From: Oscheius dolichura
Lineage: Eukaryota; Nematoda; Chromadorea; Rhabditida; Rhabditidae
NCBI GenBank assembly: GCA_932521035.1
Contig: OW051496.1
Coordinates: 4,340,001-4,404,000, forward strand
Direction of reading: 5' to 3'
Length of the DNA: 64,000 nt
How positions within the stretch are numbered: position 1 is the first letter of the stretch; every line of letters starts with the position of its first letter. Both the position numbers and the translations under genes were made by a program. Under the pieces are notes generated by a model. It was not told the origin of the DNA. It worked only from the letters and a program-made list of their open reading frames with translations, and did not search any database. This document shows positions 1 through 12,700 of the stretch, piece after piece.

Positions 1-127
1 CAGGCGAGTATTTATTGTTGGATATGGCGAAAAGAAGCGGGGAGGATAGATCAATGTTGGCGTCTTCGCGTCTCCTTTCTCTAGAACCTGCTCGAATTCA
101 TTCCGTTTCTAATGTCTTCCATTTCAG

Positions 128-373
128 ATTTATCCATTTGACGACATCTACACGGGTATCCTGGCACATTATCTCCGGATCCGTCCCATCCACAACGAGG
201 CTTTCGTCTTCTGGCCACGGGAGATATCACACGAGGAATGGCTCGAGGGACAGGTGGCCTCTTCCCCTCTATTTTTCAGTCTACTCCCCGTTTAGGTGGT
301 AGCCGCCCATGGATATGACCCCCAAAAGTTGGAGGAACAGTACCCGTTGGTACGCTTCGTCGTCCCTGGCTGA
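128..373 (+). CDS. C-terminal exons of a GT31-like galactosyltransferase (partial)
   Basis: Two exons are visible, 128-253 and 296-373, joined across a 42-bp intron (GT at 254, AG at 295) that keeps frame; the stop is TGA at 371-373. The first exon carries PFDDIYTGILAHYLRI, which resembles the EDVYxG region of family 31 beta-1,3-galactosyl/GlcNAc transferases, Golgi type II membrane enzymes that extend glycans. Here the usual E is D. The upstream exons lie left of the window; bases 1-60 also look codon-like (reading GEYLLLDMAKR), but I could not find a splice donor that keeps frame. A related nematode glycosyltransferase family is possible. The gene ends tail-to-tail with the F-box gene. Confidence 0.5.
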
Positions 374-690
374 CCGTCGCCTCGTCCGCCTCTTACTTGC
401 CAGCTAGCTACGGGTTTTTGCTTTACTCAGCCATTTTCAACGAGTACCAAACAGATTTCTATATTTTACATAAACATTCAATGCCTATCACTTAGCCATC
501 AACCATATACGAGACCCTTGAACCACGGGATTCATCTTGGGTGGAAAGCGATGGGGTTAAAAGGACAAGCGTCCCTGTAGGAGGTGGGAAGGGGGATCCG
601 AAGGATCCATACACTCTATGCGAAGCCTAAGCTCATGGAGCTTATCTATGATTTCCCATGGTTCGAGTATTTCTCTTGAACACCGATAAA
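374..690. other. Convergent intergenic spacer
   Basis: This 317-bp spacer lies between the 3' ends of the glycosyltransferase and the F-box gene. I see no reading frame, repeat or RNA gene in it. Confidence 0.5.
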
Positions 691-1466
691 TCAATAATTT
701 ATTTGAATAGTTGAAAACAACGAGTCAGACAACAGATCGAATGGAGTTTCGGCCTCTGTAGCAGGCGAAATCAGACGACGGCGGGCCTGTTCCCAGTTGA
801 GGTTAGGCTGCAGTCGGCGGAACGCTTCGCGGAGTCCGTTCAGGAGGACGCCATCTAAATTCACCTGAAAAAATGGATGTCTGGAGGTGGAGGACGCCAC
901 GGGATGGAGGAGGACAAGGGGTGGAGGATGCCAAGGGGGAGGAGCACACGCTGTTCTTACCAACTGCAAATGGGAGACGAAGAATAGTTTGACAAAGAGA
1001 GCCATGTAGGTGTCTATGATTCTATGGAAGTCCCTGGGGGCGCAGGTGACCGTCGTCTTGCGGATAACTTGTTCGTCTCCCCTTTTGACTGTCCTGGCAT
1101 GGAAGAAGACGAAATCTTTAAACTTTGGATGGCGTTTGCCGGTCTACTCTACCTTCTTTCTTGGTCGACTTGTTTAACTCAATAGTTCTTTTTTTCCAAA
1201 TTTGCTTCCTTCAGTATCAAAGTAAACGAAAACGTGGTCGGGTAGAAGAAGCCCCCCTGACTGTTGAACCGTCTTACAGAGCCTTGCTGCAGTGTGAGTT
1301 CTTCTGCTTGAATTAGATCACATCGGAGACGGCCGAACTTGGAGCAGAGCCGACGGATGCCTAGTTTGTCTTTCCAGGGGAGGAGGTTGTAGACGGCAGT
1401 CAGGACATTGAGTGGTAGCTGGTCCATATGAAGCAGGCTACCTTCTTCTGTGCGAAGTGATGGCAA
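691..1466 (-). CDS. F-box domain protein
   Basis: Minus-strand gene of about three exons: about 1466-1236, 1143-961 and 864-691. Exon 1 starts about 14 codons before MDQLPLNVLTAVYNLLPWKD and continues into a C-S-K-F region, a typical F-box (Skp1-binding helix bundle) at residues about 14-55. Exon 2 begins GKRHPKFKDFVFFHARTV. Exon 3 follows an 83-bp intron ending TTTTTCAG and stops at 691. The exon 1 donor is not certain. F-box proteins are substrate adaptors of SCF ubiquitin ligases, and nematodes carry large, fast-evolving sets of them. No known substrate-binding domain is recognisable in the C-terminal half. A decayed copy of the same family lies at about 31.4-31.9 kb, which supports both exons as real coding sequence. 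Confidence 0.6.
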
Positions 1467-4400
1467 TCGATATACCGAAAGCTAGGATATATGTTCAATC
1501 TGAAGACGATTGCAGTTCAAATGAACACCTTGCGATGTTTGAGTTGGAGCCAGGCCGGAGTTGTCGTTTCTACTGAGACCCACATCGCTATATTATTTGC
1601 CTGCTTACCGGCTCTTTCTGCTCGACCAAAGTGTTCAAAAGGGCTAGTTGTTCTTCTGTCCAAGCTGTCATTTCCTCTCTCCTTTGCACAGCTTATCATC
1701 TCTGTCCAGGAGGAGGCTACTGGGAATGATTTACCACAATGTCCGCAATTAGTCTGTCATAGGCTACGTGTTTCATACGTCTGCTGACGTTTATAGCCTT
1801 ATTTCGGGAGAAATGTCAGTCTCGGTGGCCATTTCCATGTGGTCGATTAACTCAGAAAGGAAAAGAACAGCGACAAGGAGGTCCCTGAGGTGGGGGGTCT
1901 GTCAGACCCGTTGACGGGCACCCTTCCCTTCGTGGCGTTCGTCATGTGGCCTGTCCCTTTCCCCCAGATGAATTAATCCTACTTCTACCAGGAGAATAAG
2001 GTTCGAATGATTAATGTGGAGGGGTGTATAAGGAAGTGGAGAGCCAGGGAGGGTGGGAGCATTCTAATCTGGGGAATGGGGCTGACTCGGGCCGGCGGCC
2101 GTTTGGGGCCCTCCCACACCAATAATGACGAACTCCCCGGCTATAGAGAATGTGCGACTGGCATCTTTAATTCAGCCGGATTCCAATAAAAATACACGGC
2201 AGGAATCCCCAACAAACAGGCCGACGCTGATTCCTTGGTCTCCCCTGCTTCTTCTAATTTATACGCCCGGGCCGAGAATAATGCATTTGGCAGGGCGGCA
2301 GGAGTTGTTTTGCCCTCCTCGCCTGATATGGTAACGGGGGGCGGGCGGGATAGAGCCGAACAAACACAATTAACCAAATTAACCCCTGACGAATCATCAC
2401 CAACCAACCCCCGAATGTGTTTTCTCCCGGAAAGAGAAAGGGGACCAGCGCTTCCTCCTTTTTAAAAGGGTAGCCTCTCACAAGCGATGAAGCGTGTGGT
2501 GGAAATGGCCGGCCCGAGCTAAACGACACTTCCACCGGCCGCCGTTCTTCCGAAAGACTCAAAAACAACAGTTTATCCCCCGCGGGGGGAGACCCACTAA
2601 ACCTGGAACAATTTCAAAAGACTCAGATTCATCTAGAGAACATGGTCCTTTGACACCCCGGAGGAAAAACATTCCATGTCCTCCTTTTGTCTCCATTGTC
2701 TTCCTGAATAACTACCGTATCAATAAAGCTATCCTTCCGTCCTTCTTCCCTTTAGTTTTTTTAGGGAATCCACCTGCCGGTGATAGCCTCCCGGTGCCCT
2801 GCCCAGAGATCGTACCTCTCCTTTACTCACAAGGTTTTCCCCGAATCTCCGTCGCCTTTCCACCTGTCCTCCCCATTAGTCTGTCTGCCAGCCATCGAGA
2901 TCTACAGTATTTGATCATTCATAGACCCATTCCACCTGTCCCTCGCCTGATTCATCCGTGGTTCTCTAGCTCAACTAGAACCATTCGCTGCTCCCCGGAA
3001 CCTGTTCCCGTCCTCCTGAAAAAGGAGTTCTTCGTTCCAAAATCCAATTCTTCTCTCTCTCTTGCCTCTTTTGGGGGGCGTATTTGCCCTCCCGTGATTA
3101 CATTACCTTCCTTTTCCCTTGAGGGAAGACGACGGGGCTCCGGGTCGACGCCATGTAAATCTCGCCTCTCCAGCTCAGCCACACCAGCTCAGACAGCCGA
3201 CTAATGTATTCCCTGACCGCCACATCATCCCTGGTCGTCAAGTGCGTGTGCCTCAAGAGAGACAAAAGGAACGGCACTCGGCCATTCGTGTCAGAGATCA
3301 GGCCTCCTCCCCCAAAATCTCCCTCGTCCCTATCTCGACTCCTGATCATGCCCCCGTGTTCCCCCTTTTCCCTCTTTATTCGCAGGTAGAGAAAACAAGT
3401 TCCCATCCATGGGTACCGCAATCTTTGAGACCCACCTGAAATATGGCCGTTTCTGACTTTGACGGCCCCCGTCACCTGCCGGACCTCGGACTCCACCCTG
3501 GCCATATCCTACCTCTCTTTTTATTACCCTTTGTTTTGTTTCAAAAAGGATACTTGGTCAGTAATCTCCATGATATTTGATTCTTCCTCTCTGTCTGCTG
3601 CCTCTCGTGTTCCTTCCCAGGGAACACTGTCCTCCTCTCTCTCTCTCCTCCCCTTTTTCCTCTAAAATAACCGCCGTCGGTTCGTGTTTGAAAAGCCGTG
3701 AAATGTTCGAATTCGGGGCGGATACGCCGGCTTCCGGAGGTCGTGTGGGTCTCCGTCTCTTTCTCTCCCACGCACCCCCAAAAAATCACTACCTTTGCCC
3801 ACTTTTCTGCTCGTCTCCTGAGACAAGCCACCATTGACTCCTCCCTGTCCCTCCCGGGGTACACAATTTCCTCAAAACGTCAGGTATTTCCGTACTGCTC
3901 TCCCTCGGGCTCTGTTGTTCTTGATTACTATTCCCAGAACACAGTGGTCTGATCAAAAGAGACATGAGACGTCCGTAATGAGCTTATGCATACGAGTAGA
4001 AGTTTTCAATGATCGCCGGGCCCCTCCCCAGGTACAAATAGAAGGATTGCAGCTGGAGGGAAAAGACAAGAGGAAGGAGTCATATTCATCGGAACCTGTT
4101 GACCAAGATCGGCAGATACATTCTCTGTTATTCCGAATAGTACGGAGGAGAGAAAACAACGACTACGGAAAGGATGTCTCCTGAAATAGCCGCCGACAAA
4201 GGGTACCGTATCCTCTCGGCCGCCACAGGGAAACACAACGGGCAGACCCAGTTCCCCTACCTGCTATTATGTTTTGTGTCCCGTTCCTTTCGGGCTCTTT
4301 GAAGGACATGTTTAAACGGCTAGAAAAACATACCAATTGTCCTGTTTATCCGGATGAAATTCTCTTTCCCTCGCCCCCAGCCAGGTGTAGAGGGGCGAGT

Positions 4401-7098
4401 ACTGCCCGGTGCCCCTTGTTTCTCGCGATTAAGTTATTCCCCGATAAAACCACGGCAACCTTTCTCTAAAGAAAAACATAACAACTCCAGGTGCCCTGTC
4501 CCCCATTTGTCGCTATTTTTCTCTATACTATTTACCCCTCTCTGTTGGGGTACAACACCGTCCTCCCCCAAATAACCTCCAGGTGTCCTATTCATTACCC
4601 TCTCAGAATATGTAAATTACGGGTCCGTCCGTTGCACTTCCCCAGTCGGCCATCCTTGAAAAATAAATATATTTGGAAGTAATTGAAGGGATTTGTGAGG
4701 GAGATGGGATCTGCCCCTCTATAGCCGACACTGCCCGGGGGTCAGTTGCCGGCCGGCCGACGACCATAGTTCTCTCTCAATTAACAAATCGCTTTACTTT
4801 GGGCCGTGGAGGGAGAGAGAAAGAGAGAAATCAGCTGCTGTGAAGCCTTTCTCACTCTCGTCCGGATATCCCCCAAAAAAGCTCCTCTCCTCTCCCAAAA
4901 TTGGATCCTCCTCGTGTATTTGCTTTTTCGTACATCTTTTTGCATTAGCCACAGAGACAACACACGTCTCCTAATTGACAATCCCATTCCCGCCCCGGGT
5001 GCCCCAACCTAAAACTAGAATAACTTGACCCAGTCTCGACTGATTCGTCACCCTCCCGGCGGGGCTTCTTCCACAACTTGCAAACAGGGGCCAGAGATCT
5101 CAATTCTGCCTTTTCATGGCGGACATAGTCGATTTTCACTGCTCTTTTCACTAACTCTTTTATTTTTTATTGGGTTACTGTAGAGAGGTCAACTTTCCTC
5201 AGCCAGCAGGGGGAGACGAGTACACTCCTTTGGCCGTGGCTTATCCCTTGGATTATAGTAGTCATCAGCCCGTCACCTTCTAAAGTCTACTCTTGACGAT
5301 GACCAAATTAGCATCGTTCTTTCCCGATTTATCTCTCTCCTCGTCCCGTGCCCCATCCGTTTATAAAAGTACCAAGGAGGCCAGTCCAGACCAGACCGGC
5401 TAGTTCCTTCCTCCAGTTTGCTTCCAAATATTTGGGAAGAAGTAAATTGTCGAGAGACGTGTGTTTATATTCCAGATGGCAGACACATCTGGTCACTAAG
5501 GCACGTAAGACAAGTCCCCGTTCCCCAGACACCCTCCAGAATACCCCGTCCTCCCGTGGCCACTTATCTCCGGCTGTGAATCTTATTAATTGAGTGAGCG
5601 TAGATCTCGTACCTTCTTTTCTCTCCTCCCTCTCTGTGCCACAGATCCGCCCATATTTTTCGCCACAGATTAACCCCTAGTTCCTCATCATTTTAATGCT
5701 AATCTTCAATGGGACACGCGGGTAATTATTGCGTATGTTCTGTCGTCCCGGGTATCATCCCACTGCCTCTTCTTGTCGTGGCTCCAATTCTCTTTTTTTT
5801 TCCTCTTGGCCATGTTCAATTCCATCTGGAGGCGTAGGACGTGACGCCTTATATTCAGGCAGTGCACAATTAGCCGCCTTTTCGACGGAGTTCTGTACAG
5901 AAGGAAGGCACCCCCTCAAAAAGTTCAAAGATGTCATTTTGTGTCCCTTTCAAGTGTCTGTTCTTCGCGTCACAAACAGTAACCCTATCCCCTGCCGTCC
6001 TTCGAGACTGTCTGCCAATTGTCTGTTCTCCTCCTCCTCCTCCTCTTGAGATGTATCAGTTTGATCTCTCAGATGACGTAGCCATTGGTCCTCCCCGGTC
6101 TAAATGAAGCCCTCGCCGTGACCTGTTGTCCTCCGCTGCTTTCTATGTGCATATTTTGATCGGCTAGGCAGTGATACGTTGCTAATTTCATTATATCTGT
6201 CTCGTATTTCCAAAAACAAAAAGAAGAAGATCAAGTTGATCAGTCGTCACCTTCTCTCGAAGAGACTTTTCCCGCTAATGGGCGCGGTGACCGTTGCAAA
6301 TTCAAATTTGGCCAATTAGGGTTTCTTTTCTGGGTGTTTGTGGTCTTAGGATCTCCTCCTCCCCCCAAATTGCACTCCCCCAAACGTGATTCCACCTCGC
6401 TTAACAAGTTTAGTCTAACTTTTCGAGCCATCCTCCCCGTCCTCCTCCCAGTCAAAGTTCATCGGATCTCTGTCGGCCCAGTCAAGTGTGAGCATCTCAT
6501 AAATATACCTGAGGTGGTCGTCCTCCTCCCGGCGCACCCCTCCCCTAAAACAATGGCATGTCTAATGAGGATCAGAGCCCAGGTATCCGATTACCACAAA
6601 TAATCCTCATGGCTCTTTCAACCATCCATGGGTTCTCCTCCCCCAGTCGGATCGATGTTTTCGGTTCGAAACCCCTTCAATCCCCTTTTTTGTGTCTGTT
6701 TCCGCACCTCCCTCAAGTGGCACTCGAGTGTTCTCCTTACCCGGGGGATCCTTGTCACCAGAAATTTCGACCAAAGAGTGGGCGAGGCGGTAGAGGCCAT
6801 TCTCCACTTAGGCCACCCCTGTGCTTCTCGAGTTACCTCCTCTGCACCCCGGCCGACGTCTAAAAAAGTCAAATTTCCAGCTGCCGCTGGCTATTAATAG
6901 CTTGTTCAGCCCCATTAGCCCCTTTCCACTTTTATCGTATCCTATCATGTTCATGTCCCATATCATTATTCATTCGATAAAAAAGAAGGGCACAGTGTCC
7001 TCTGTCGCTGTCACCTCTCCTCCTTCTCAACATCTTCATTTCCCAGATCCCCTCCTCCCTCTTCCTCTACTTGACTTTTTTCACAGTGATTGGCCAAG

Positions 7099-7311
7099 AT
7101 GGCCGACTCGTTAGGTGTGAGTTATGCGCATCCTTCTCCTCCTCTCTATCCATTCTCATTTGCATTGCCACTCGCCCCCCGCCTGACCGTATACCCCTTG
7201 TCCCTCTCCTCCTCACTTCTTCTTCTCCTTCTCTCAAATCTACAGTCCTTTTTCAGATGGGTTCTTTGGATGCGTTAAAGAGCCTGCCGACTCGTCAGTT
7301 TGGACAGCGGT
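7099..7311 (+). CDS. Exon-like cassette of unknown gene (doubtful)
   Basis: An ATG at 7099 opens MADSL, followed by GT (7115) and a CT-rich stretch ending TCTACAG (7246). The next piece reads VLFQMGSLDALKSLPTRQF in frame and ends at a good donor, CG|GTGAGT (7312). An alternative start is the ATG right after TTTTTCAG (7258). The splice signals are better than elsewhere in this region and the frame is preserved, but no downstream partner exon was found and no family is recognised. It could be the 5' end of a gene whose other exons were missed, an alternative first exon, or chance. Confidence 0.25.
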
Positions 7312-9546
7312 GAGTCTCTTTCCCGTTCTCGTCCCTTCTCGAGTAATTCAAAGAGTACGGAGAATCGGTTAACTTTTCGCCTCACTATCGTTGCTGAATC
7401 CGAGGAACTGCCCCCCGACGTAACAATCTCTGGTTGACTAGAAGATGAACCATTTGCATGCGCAATCCAACGCGGCCTAGCCCTTACAACTGTTCCTCCT
7501 CCACTACCCCGGGGGTCTCATCCGGTCGAGAGAGGGTACTTTTCAATCCAGAAGATCACTTTTTGTTCTTCTCTTTGGATTAGACCAATTGGTCAGAAAT
7601 TGGCCGCAGTTTCCGTTTCCCGGCCTCCGGTGGACATTCCCCCTCCTCCCCGGGAAGATCTCCTTGATTCTATCGATTTTTCTCTCCCTGGTCCTATCTT
7701 TATCTCCCTTTTCTCTAAAATTAGTACCATTTGAGAAGTAGTTTGTTTATATTTGTTTCAATTGAAAACTCAATCAGCGGAGAAGTCACACGTGCAAACT
7801 GATGTTATTCTGGTTGAACCGGGGACATTTTAGGGATGTTGATCTGGGGAGCGGGAGGCAGGTCAGCCTCGTTCTCTATACACAATCCATTAGGTCAATC
7901 AGGCTAAGGAGTAGGGGAGGGCAAAGGACAGAGCGAGGAATATATGTATAGCTGGGGCAGAGTACGACCAAGCCGGGAGACTGGAGAAGACACCGGGGGA
8001 CAAGGAGACAGCCTCTCTCCTGGACGGTATGGTGGGAGAGCACCTTCTTCGTGACGTAGTACTGGCCCTAACCTTCAACCTTTGCTCTGGTTGCATGGCC
8101 GGTCTCGTTTCCAAATCTATGAGTCAAGAGGAACCTGGTTTCTATTTCCTTCCCCGTCTCCGTCACCGGTTCGTGTGGGTGCATCGCGTGCCTTCCATAC
8201 AAGAAAATGGAACTTGTCTCTGGTGTTGTCGACTTTTCCATCATTTTCCATCGGAATCGTAAATTTGCCGGTATCACCTGGTTCAGTTGATTGAGAGAGA
8301 GACGTAAATGGCATTGGCCCGTACATTCTGCTCGCCGCGAAAGTGGTCCGTACGAGGCTCGACACACACCGGCGCTGTTTCTACCGGCGGCGGATTGTAT
8401 AATCCGCTCGTGTAAATTCGCTTTTTGCGTGTGTCCTGACGTGGTGTGGCTCGGTGGACAGCTATGCACATAGCCGACGGGACCCTGCCCACATTAGGAA
8501 CTTTCCTTTTAAATGATGCACCACACGCAGGCCACCACCAGAAGGCGGGATTTTCATATCAGACCGGATGTTTTGTCCCAGAAATCCGACCTTCCTCTTC
8601 TTCTTCTTCCCTTTTCTTCTCCTTCTTATTATAGAAGCCACCCAACAGCATGAGCGGAGCATCCAGGGCACTGCTGTTTATGTCTGAGCAGTTTGTGTCC
8701 CCTGCCCCTCAATTACAGTCTGATATCTTTAGCTCCTTCCAGTAGAAAAGGCCTGCTTCCTCTTGGGTGGCCCCTGCCCTTTTTCCCGACAAAGAGAGTA
8801 CCAGTGACCTCAGTGTCCATTTGTCGTTTGTTCCCCTCGTGGCCAAAACATCCCCTTTGGGATTCTCGAGCCCCTGTCCCATGTCCCTCAGCCATTCCCT
8901 TCCTATATTTTCCAGTCTCTCTCCTCCTGCTCGTCAACACTTTTCTCACGTTTCAGTACTAGCCTTCCCCGCCCTCCTCAAAATGGAAGAGACCACCATG
9001 GTTTGGTACGAGATGAAGTGAGTTTGCCGGTTTCCTCCCGTCGATCAGGGTCTTTCCTTCCGTTGTTGGTCTCTCGCCGAGTCAAAGAGACGGTGCCTAA
9101 TCCTCCTCCCAGTTCTTTTACCTCGCCGTCCACCAATCCTCTTACCGTCCGAACCATCGTCGGCCGTCCGCCACTACTTGTTTTCCTACTTTTAAAACCA
9201 AAGTTTCACATTAAAAATTCAATTTCCGTGCCGATCTCTACTCTCGTGAACGGTTATTCTCCCGCGACATAATTGAAAAGTTTCCATTTTGGGAAAGAAC
9301 ATTTCCCGCGCTACAAGAGTGGTCGACCCCCATAGGAAATGCATATAATCACCGTCCGGATATGGCCGGCCATTAGGACCAGCCATATTCATGTTCTTCT
9401 TTAGGAGGAAGGCGGAAGGAAGATCGAGGGAGGGGGAGGAGGACTGTAGGGGGACGGCAGCCTCGGCAGCCAATGATCAGGGCAGGGACATCATAATCAA
9501 CGTATATAAAGAAGCCAGGGCGAATCCCCACCTGGCCTCTGGTTAT

Positions 9547-9774
9547 CTATTCTTCCTCTTCTCGGTAGATTCTTGACTTGTTCCGCTGCAGGCAAAGCAA
9601 AAGATCAACTTCCGAGGTAGCGGGGTAATGTATTCTATTGAGGCCGTCTTCCGGGTACAATTCAACAAAAGACGAGGGGAGGCGTAGCTCTGAATAATAA
9701 AAGAACAGCTGCAACAGGTAGATTTCGCTCTCGTCATCCGAGTTCAGCCGTTTTCCTTTAATGGACACGTGCAT
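9547..9774 (-). CDS. Unidentified 75-codon ORF (doubtful)
   Basis: A minus-strand ATG opens an acidic frame starting MHVSIKGKRLNSDDESEIY and containing VELYPEDGLNRIHYPATSE, ending in an EEEE run. Its amino-acid mix (Y, E, D, L, F, few S/P runs) looks more protein-like than the CT-rich frames around it. I do not recognise a family. It might be one exon of a minus-strand gene. No flanking exons could be joined with confidence. Confidence 0.2.
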   Translation of the reverse strand: MHVSIKGKRLNSDDESEIYLLQLFFYYSELRLPSSFVELYPEDGLNRIHYPATSEVDLLLCLQRNKSRIYREEEE

Positions 9775-12700
9775 TAGGATCCGAAATTAGTCGTCGTCCA
9801 GGAGGAAGTCCCGTGGGGGAATCTGTCCAAAGACTGCCCTCCACCCCCGTCCCCCCTATCTTGTTCAGATAAATATAGTCAAAGGGAGGATAGTGCGTTG
9901 GAAACGGATAAGGAGAAGGCTATCCGTTTTCAATTGGCTAACTCTCGTCGTCCGCTAATTAGCCGTGCCTCGTCAGGGGAGTCCCCCTTCCACCACGTCT
10001 TATTGGACGTGTTCTCTCCCGGCCACCTCGCCACTTCCCTTACTGTTCCCCCTTGGGGGTGGTGGGTGAAAAAGGGTAGAGAAAGAGAGAAGGAGCCAAG
10101 GGGCACGGGACACACACGCACCACTTGGACCGGATTTCCCCTGCTGAAATCTAAACCACTCCCTGTGGCATTTGCCTTCCCCTTTTGAACGTTCAACTTG
10201 TTTTTTCTCCTCCTCCCCGAGTCTGCCACTCCTTGTGAAAACTCCCTGAATTTGGACCCTTATTTTGAGCCGCCGGAGGCCGGAAAAACAGATGACGAGT
10301 AGATATTAATTTTAGGACAGTCTGCCCCTCCGTTTTATAAATTGACACGGAACGCTGGGGTGTTTTCCAGGAGACAACTTGATATTTCTCCGTCTCTAAT
10401 CCAGTAGGGGGATATCCGTTTGTGTGTTAGATTCGACTACTGTCCCTTTTGATCTGGGCCACCGCTACCGTATCCCCTCCCCCGAGTGATAAACACAATG
10501 TTGATCTCCCCAAATTATTCTCCCTCCAAGGGGCCTGGATTATGGTCTGATTTATGGAAAACAACGGCGAAATACAGCGGGACCGGACGCTCTTTGGCCC
10601 CACGTTTCGTTTCTATTTCTCTCTTGAGAAACCCTTCACTCCCGGGGAGGAGAACAAATCACAAGAATAGTCCTCAATTATGCCCTGATCTACATGATAA
10701 TCCTCACCCACCTGCCCTGCCATTTTCGATATTCTCTCTATATTTAGTGGGGGCCGTCTCATCTTTCGCCAGTCCATCCTACAGAAGGCGAGGCGAGGTG
10801 TTTGCTGTTCTAGATTTGGCTGGATGACAGCTGGATAAATTGGAAGAGGGGAAAAACGACTGGCAGAGACCAAAGGACATTGTTTTGATAGCTGAAAATA
10901 GGGGAACCAGGATGTGTTCCTCCGAAGGGAACAGTTCCCGGGGACCACTCCATCCGGTTACAGACAGGAGGAAGTCAGCTACCTTTTCACTGGCCCCCGG
11001 GTGAATAATTCATTATTTGTCGCCCCAGAGGTGGCTCTTGTATTAATTGGTCCTTGTTTCCTCCTGTTTGTGTTAGCCTCTGCCCATTTTCTCCCTGGCT
11101 TACTTATAACTTTAACTATGTCGAGGTACTCGTAATGCCCCCTTGTCACAGTAAGTGTTCCCCCTTTTGGCTCGGCCGGCCAGGTGTCCCCAGCTTGAAC
11201 TCGTGTCCCCGTCCATATTTAGCCCGAGCCGAGTAATAAATAACCTAGACGAGCCATCTTACCGTACTTGGGAACTTGGTCAATGAATTATGGACAAGAT
11301 CAAAGAGAGAAAAACGACCACGCAATCGGGGAGACCCTGAGTAATCGAGGAGACCACCGTCTGCCAGTCGAGATCTCTGTCTCCCGAACACGATGAGAGG
11401 GAGCTCTGCTCTGTCTTTATCGGGGCATTTCTGTTTATTTGCACTGTATCCATTTCAATCCCACGGGAGCCACCTCCCATTTTTTGTGTTTATCTGATAG
11501 TTCTTCTTCTACTGGTGACGGGAGAGGAGTCCTCCTCCTGTAGAGAATGACCTCATCCTCCAAAGAGAGGAGATAATCCCCCAATCACGCGTCAGTTTCA
11601 ACCAGGAATTGGCGTGGTGTCGGCACTTCGAAGCACCTGTTCCTCTTGATTAGGGTCTTGACTTGACTACCTCCTCCCCCGTCTAATGACGAGATCTGTC
11701 CCCATCCCCCCTTGAGAAAGATACTCTCTCTATTTTGGTCTCTTCTTTCCCTTTTCTCGTCAAATTTCACACACGTGCCTCGGCCAATTTTAAAAGAGAA
11801 AGCGACCCAACATCTCGGCATTTCCTGTTGTTTTCGGTGGAGCGACTAAATTCAAAAGGTCAATGCCTTCTTTAGACAAAACGGGATTAGAGGGTCCTCT
11901 CCCTCGGCCGATAGTGCCATTTTCAACACAAGGAACTATTTCCGGACGAGTTGACGTGATTTTAGTTGAACGACCTTAGGACGACTTCCTTTTCTACCGG
12001 GGGAAGGACCACCTCCCTCGTGTGAAATTGGCTCATGGGCAAATTAGACAATCTTCCGGGTTTGGCATCAGTTAATATGGAAATCGGAGAATGGGACGAA
12101 AGACTGAAAATGACGGGATGAATGGCCGATGAATGCACGGAGAATTCCAAATTGGGTGCAAAGTTCTTCCTTCTTATTCGTTACCTTGCAAATGTCTTCC
12201 CCTCAAAGAAGAGCCATCCTCCCTTTCCGACTTTCCCAGATTTACATTCATACGCGAAATGCTCGCTTTCGAGGGCATCCTCCCCCAAAAAAGAGTCTCC
12301 GTTTTGTCCTTCTCAGGTTTCCAGTCCTCCACCTCCCCCAGTTCCACTCAAATTGGCAGAGAAGCCACTCCCCCGAAATCCTTCTCTCTCCTCCTCAGTG
12401 TTCTCCCGTGTGTTGATATCCTCCGGCTGTCAATTGAATTTTGTTCTCTCTTTTTAAAATGCGATTACTGACGTTGTCCGACATGACCTCCTCCCCCTCT
12501 TCCTCTGGCTCCTCCAGAGAGTGCCCCACCTGCCGTGTCCCCGTCCTCCTCCCTCCTCCTCCCTCTCCCCTCTCTAATTATAGCCAATTACCATCGGGTA
12601 GGGTCTTCTCTTCGTTAGTCCCTTCTCCCAAGAAGAAAACAATTAAAATGTCCCTTGAACGTGACTTTTCAATCGGAAGATCCCCGGAGCGTGTTTACAG

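Noticed and set aside
2494..3204. 236-codon + ORF
   Set aside because: Low-complexity translation of CT-rich DNA, no domain, no splice partners.
6655..6690. GGTTCGAAACC, a possible tRNA B box
   Set aside because: Flanking bases do not form a T-stem and no A box lies upstream.
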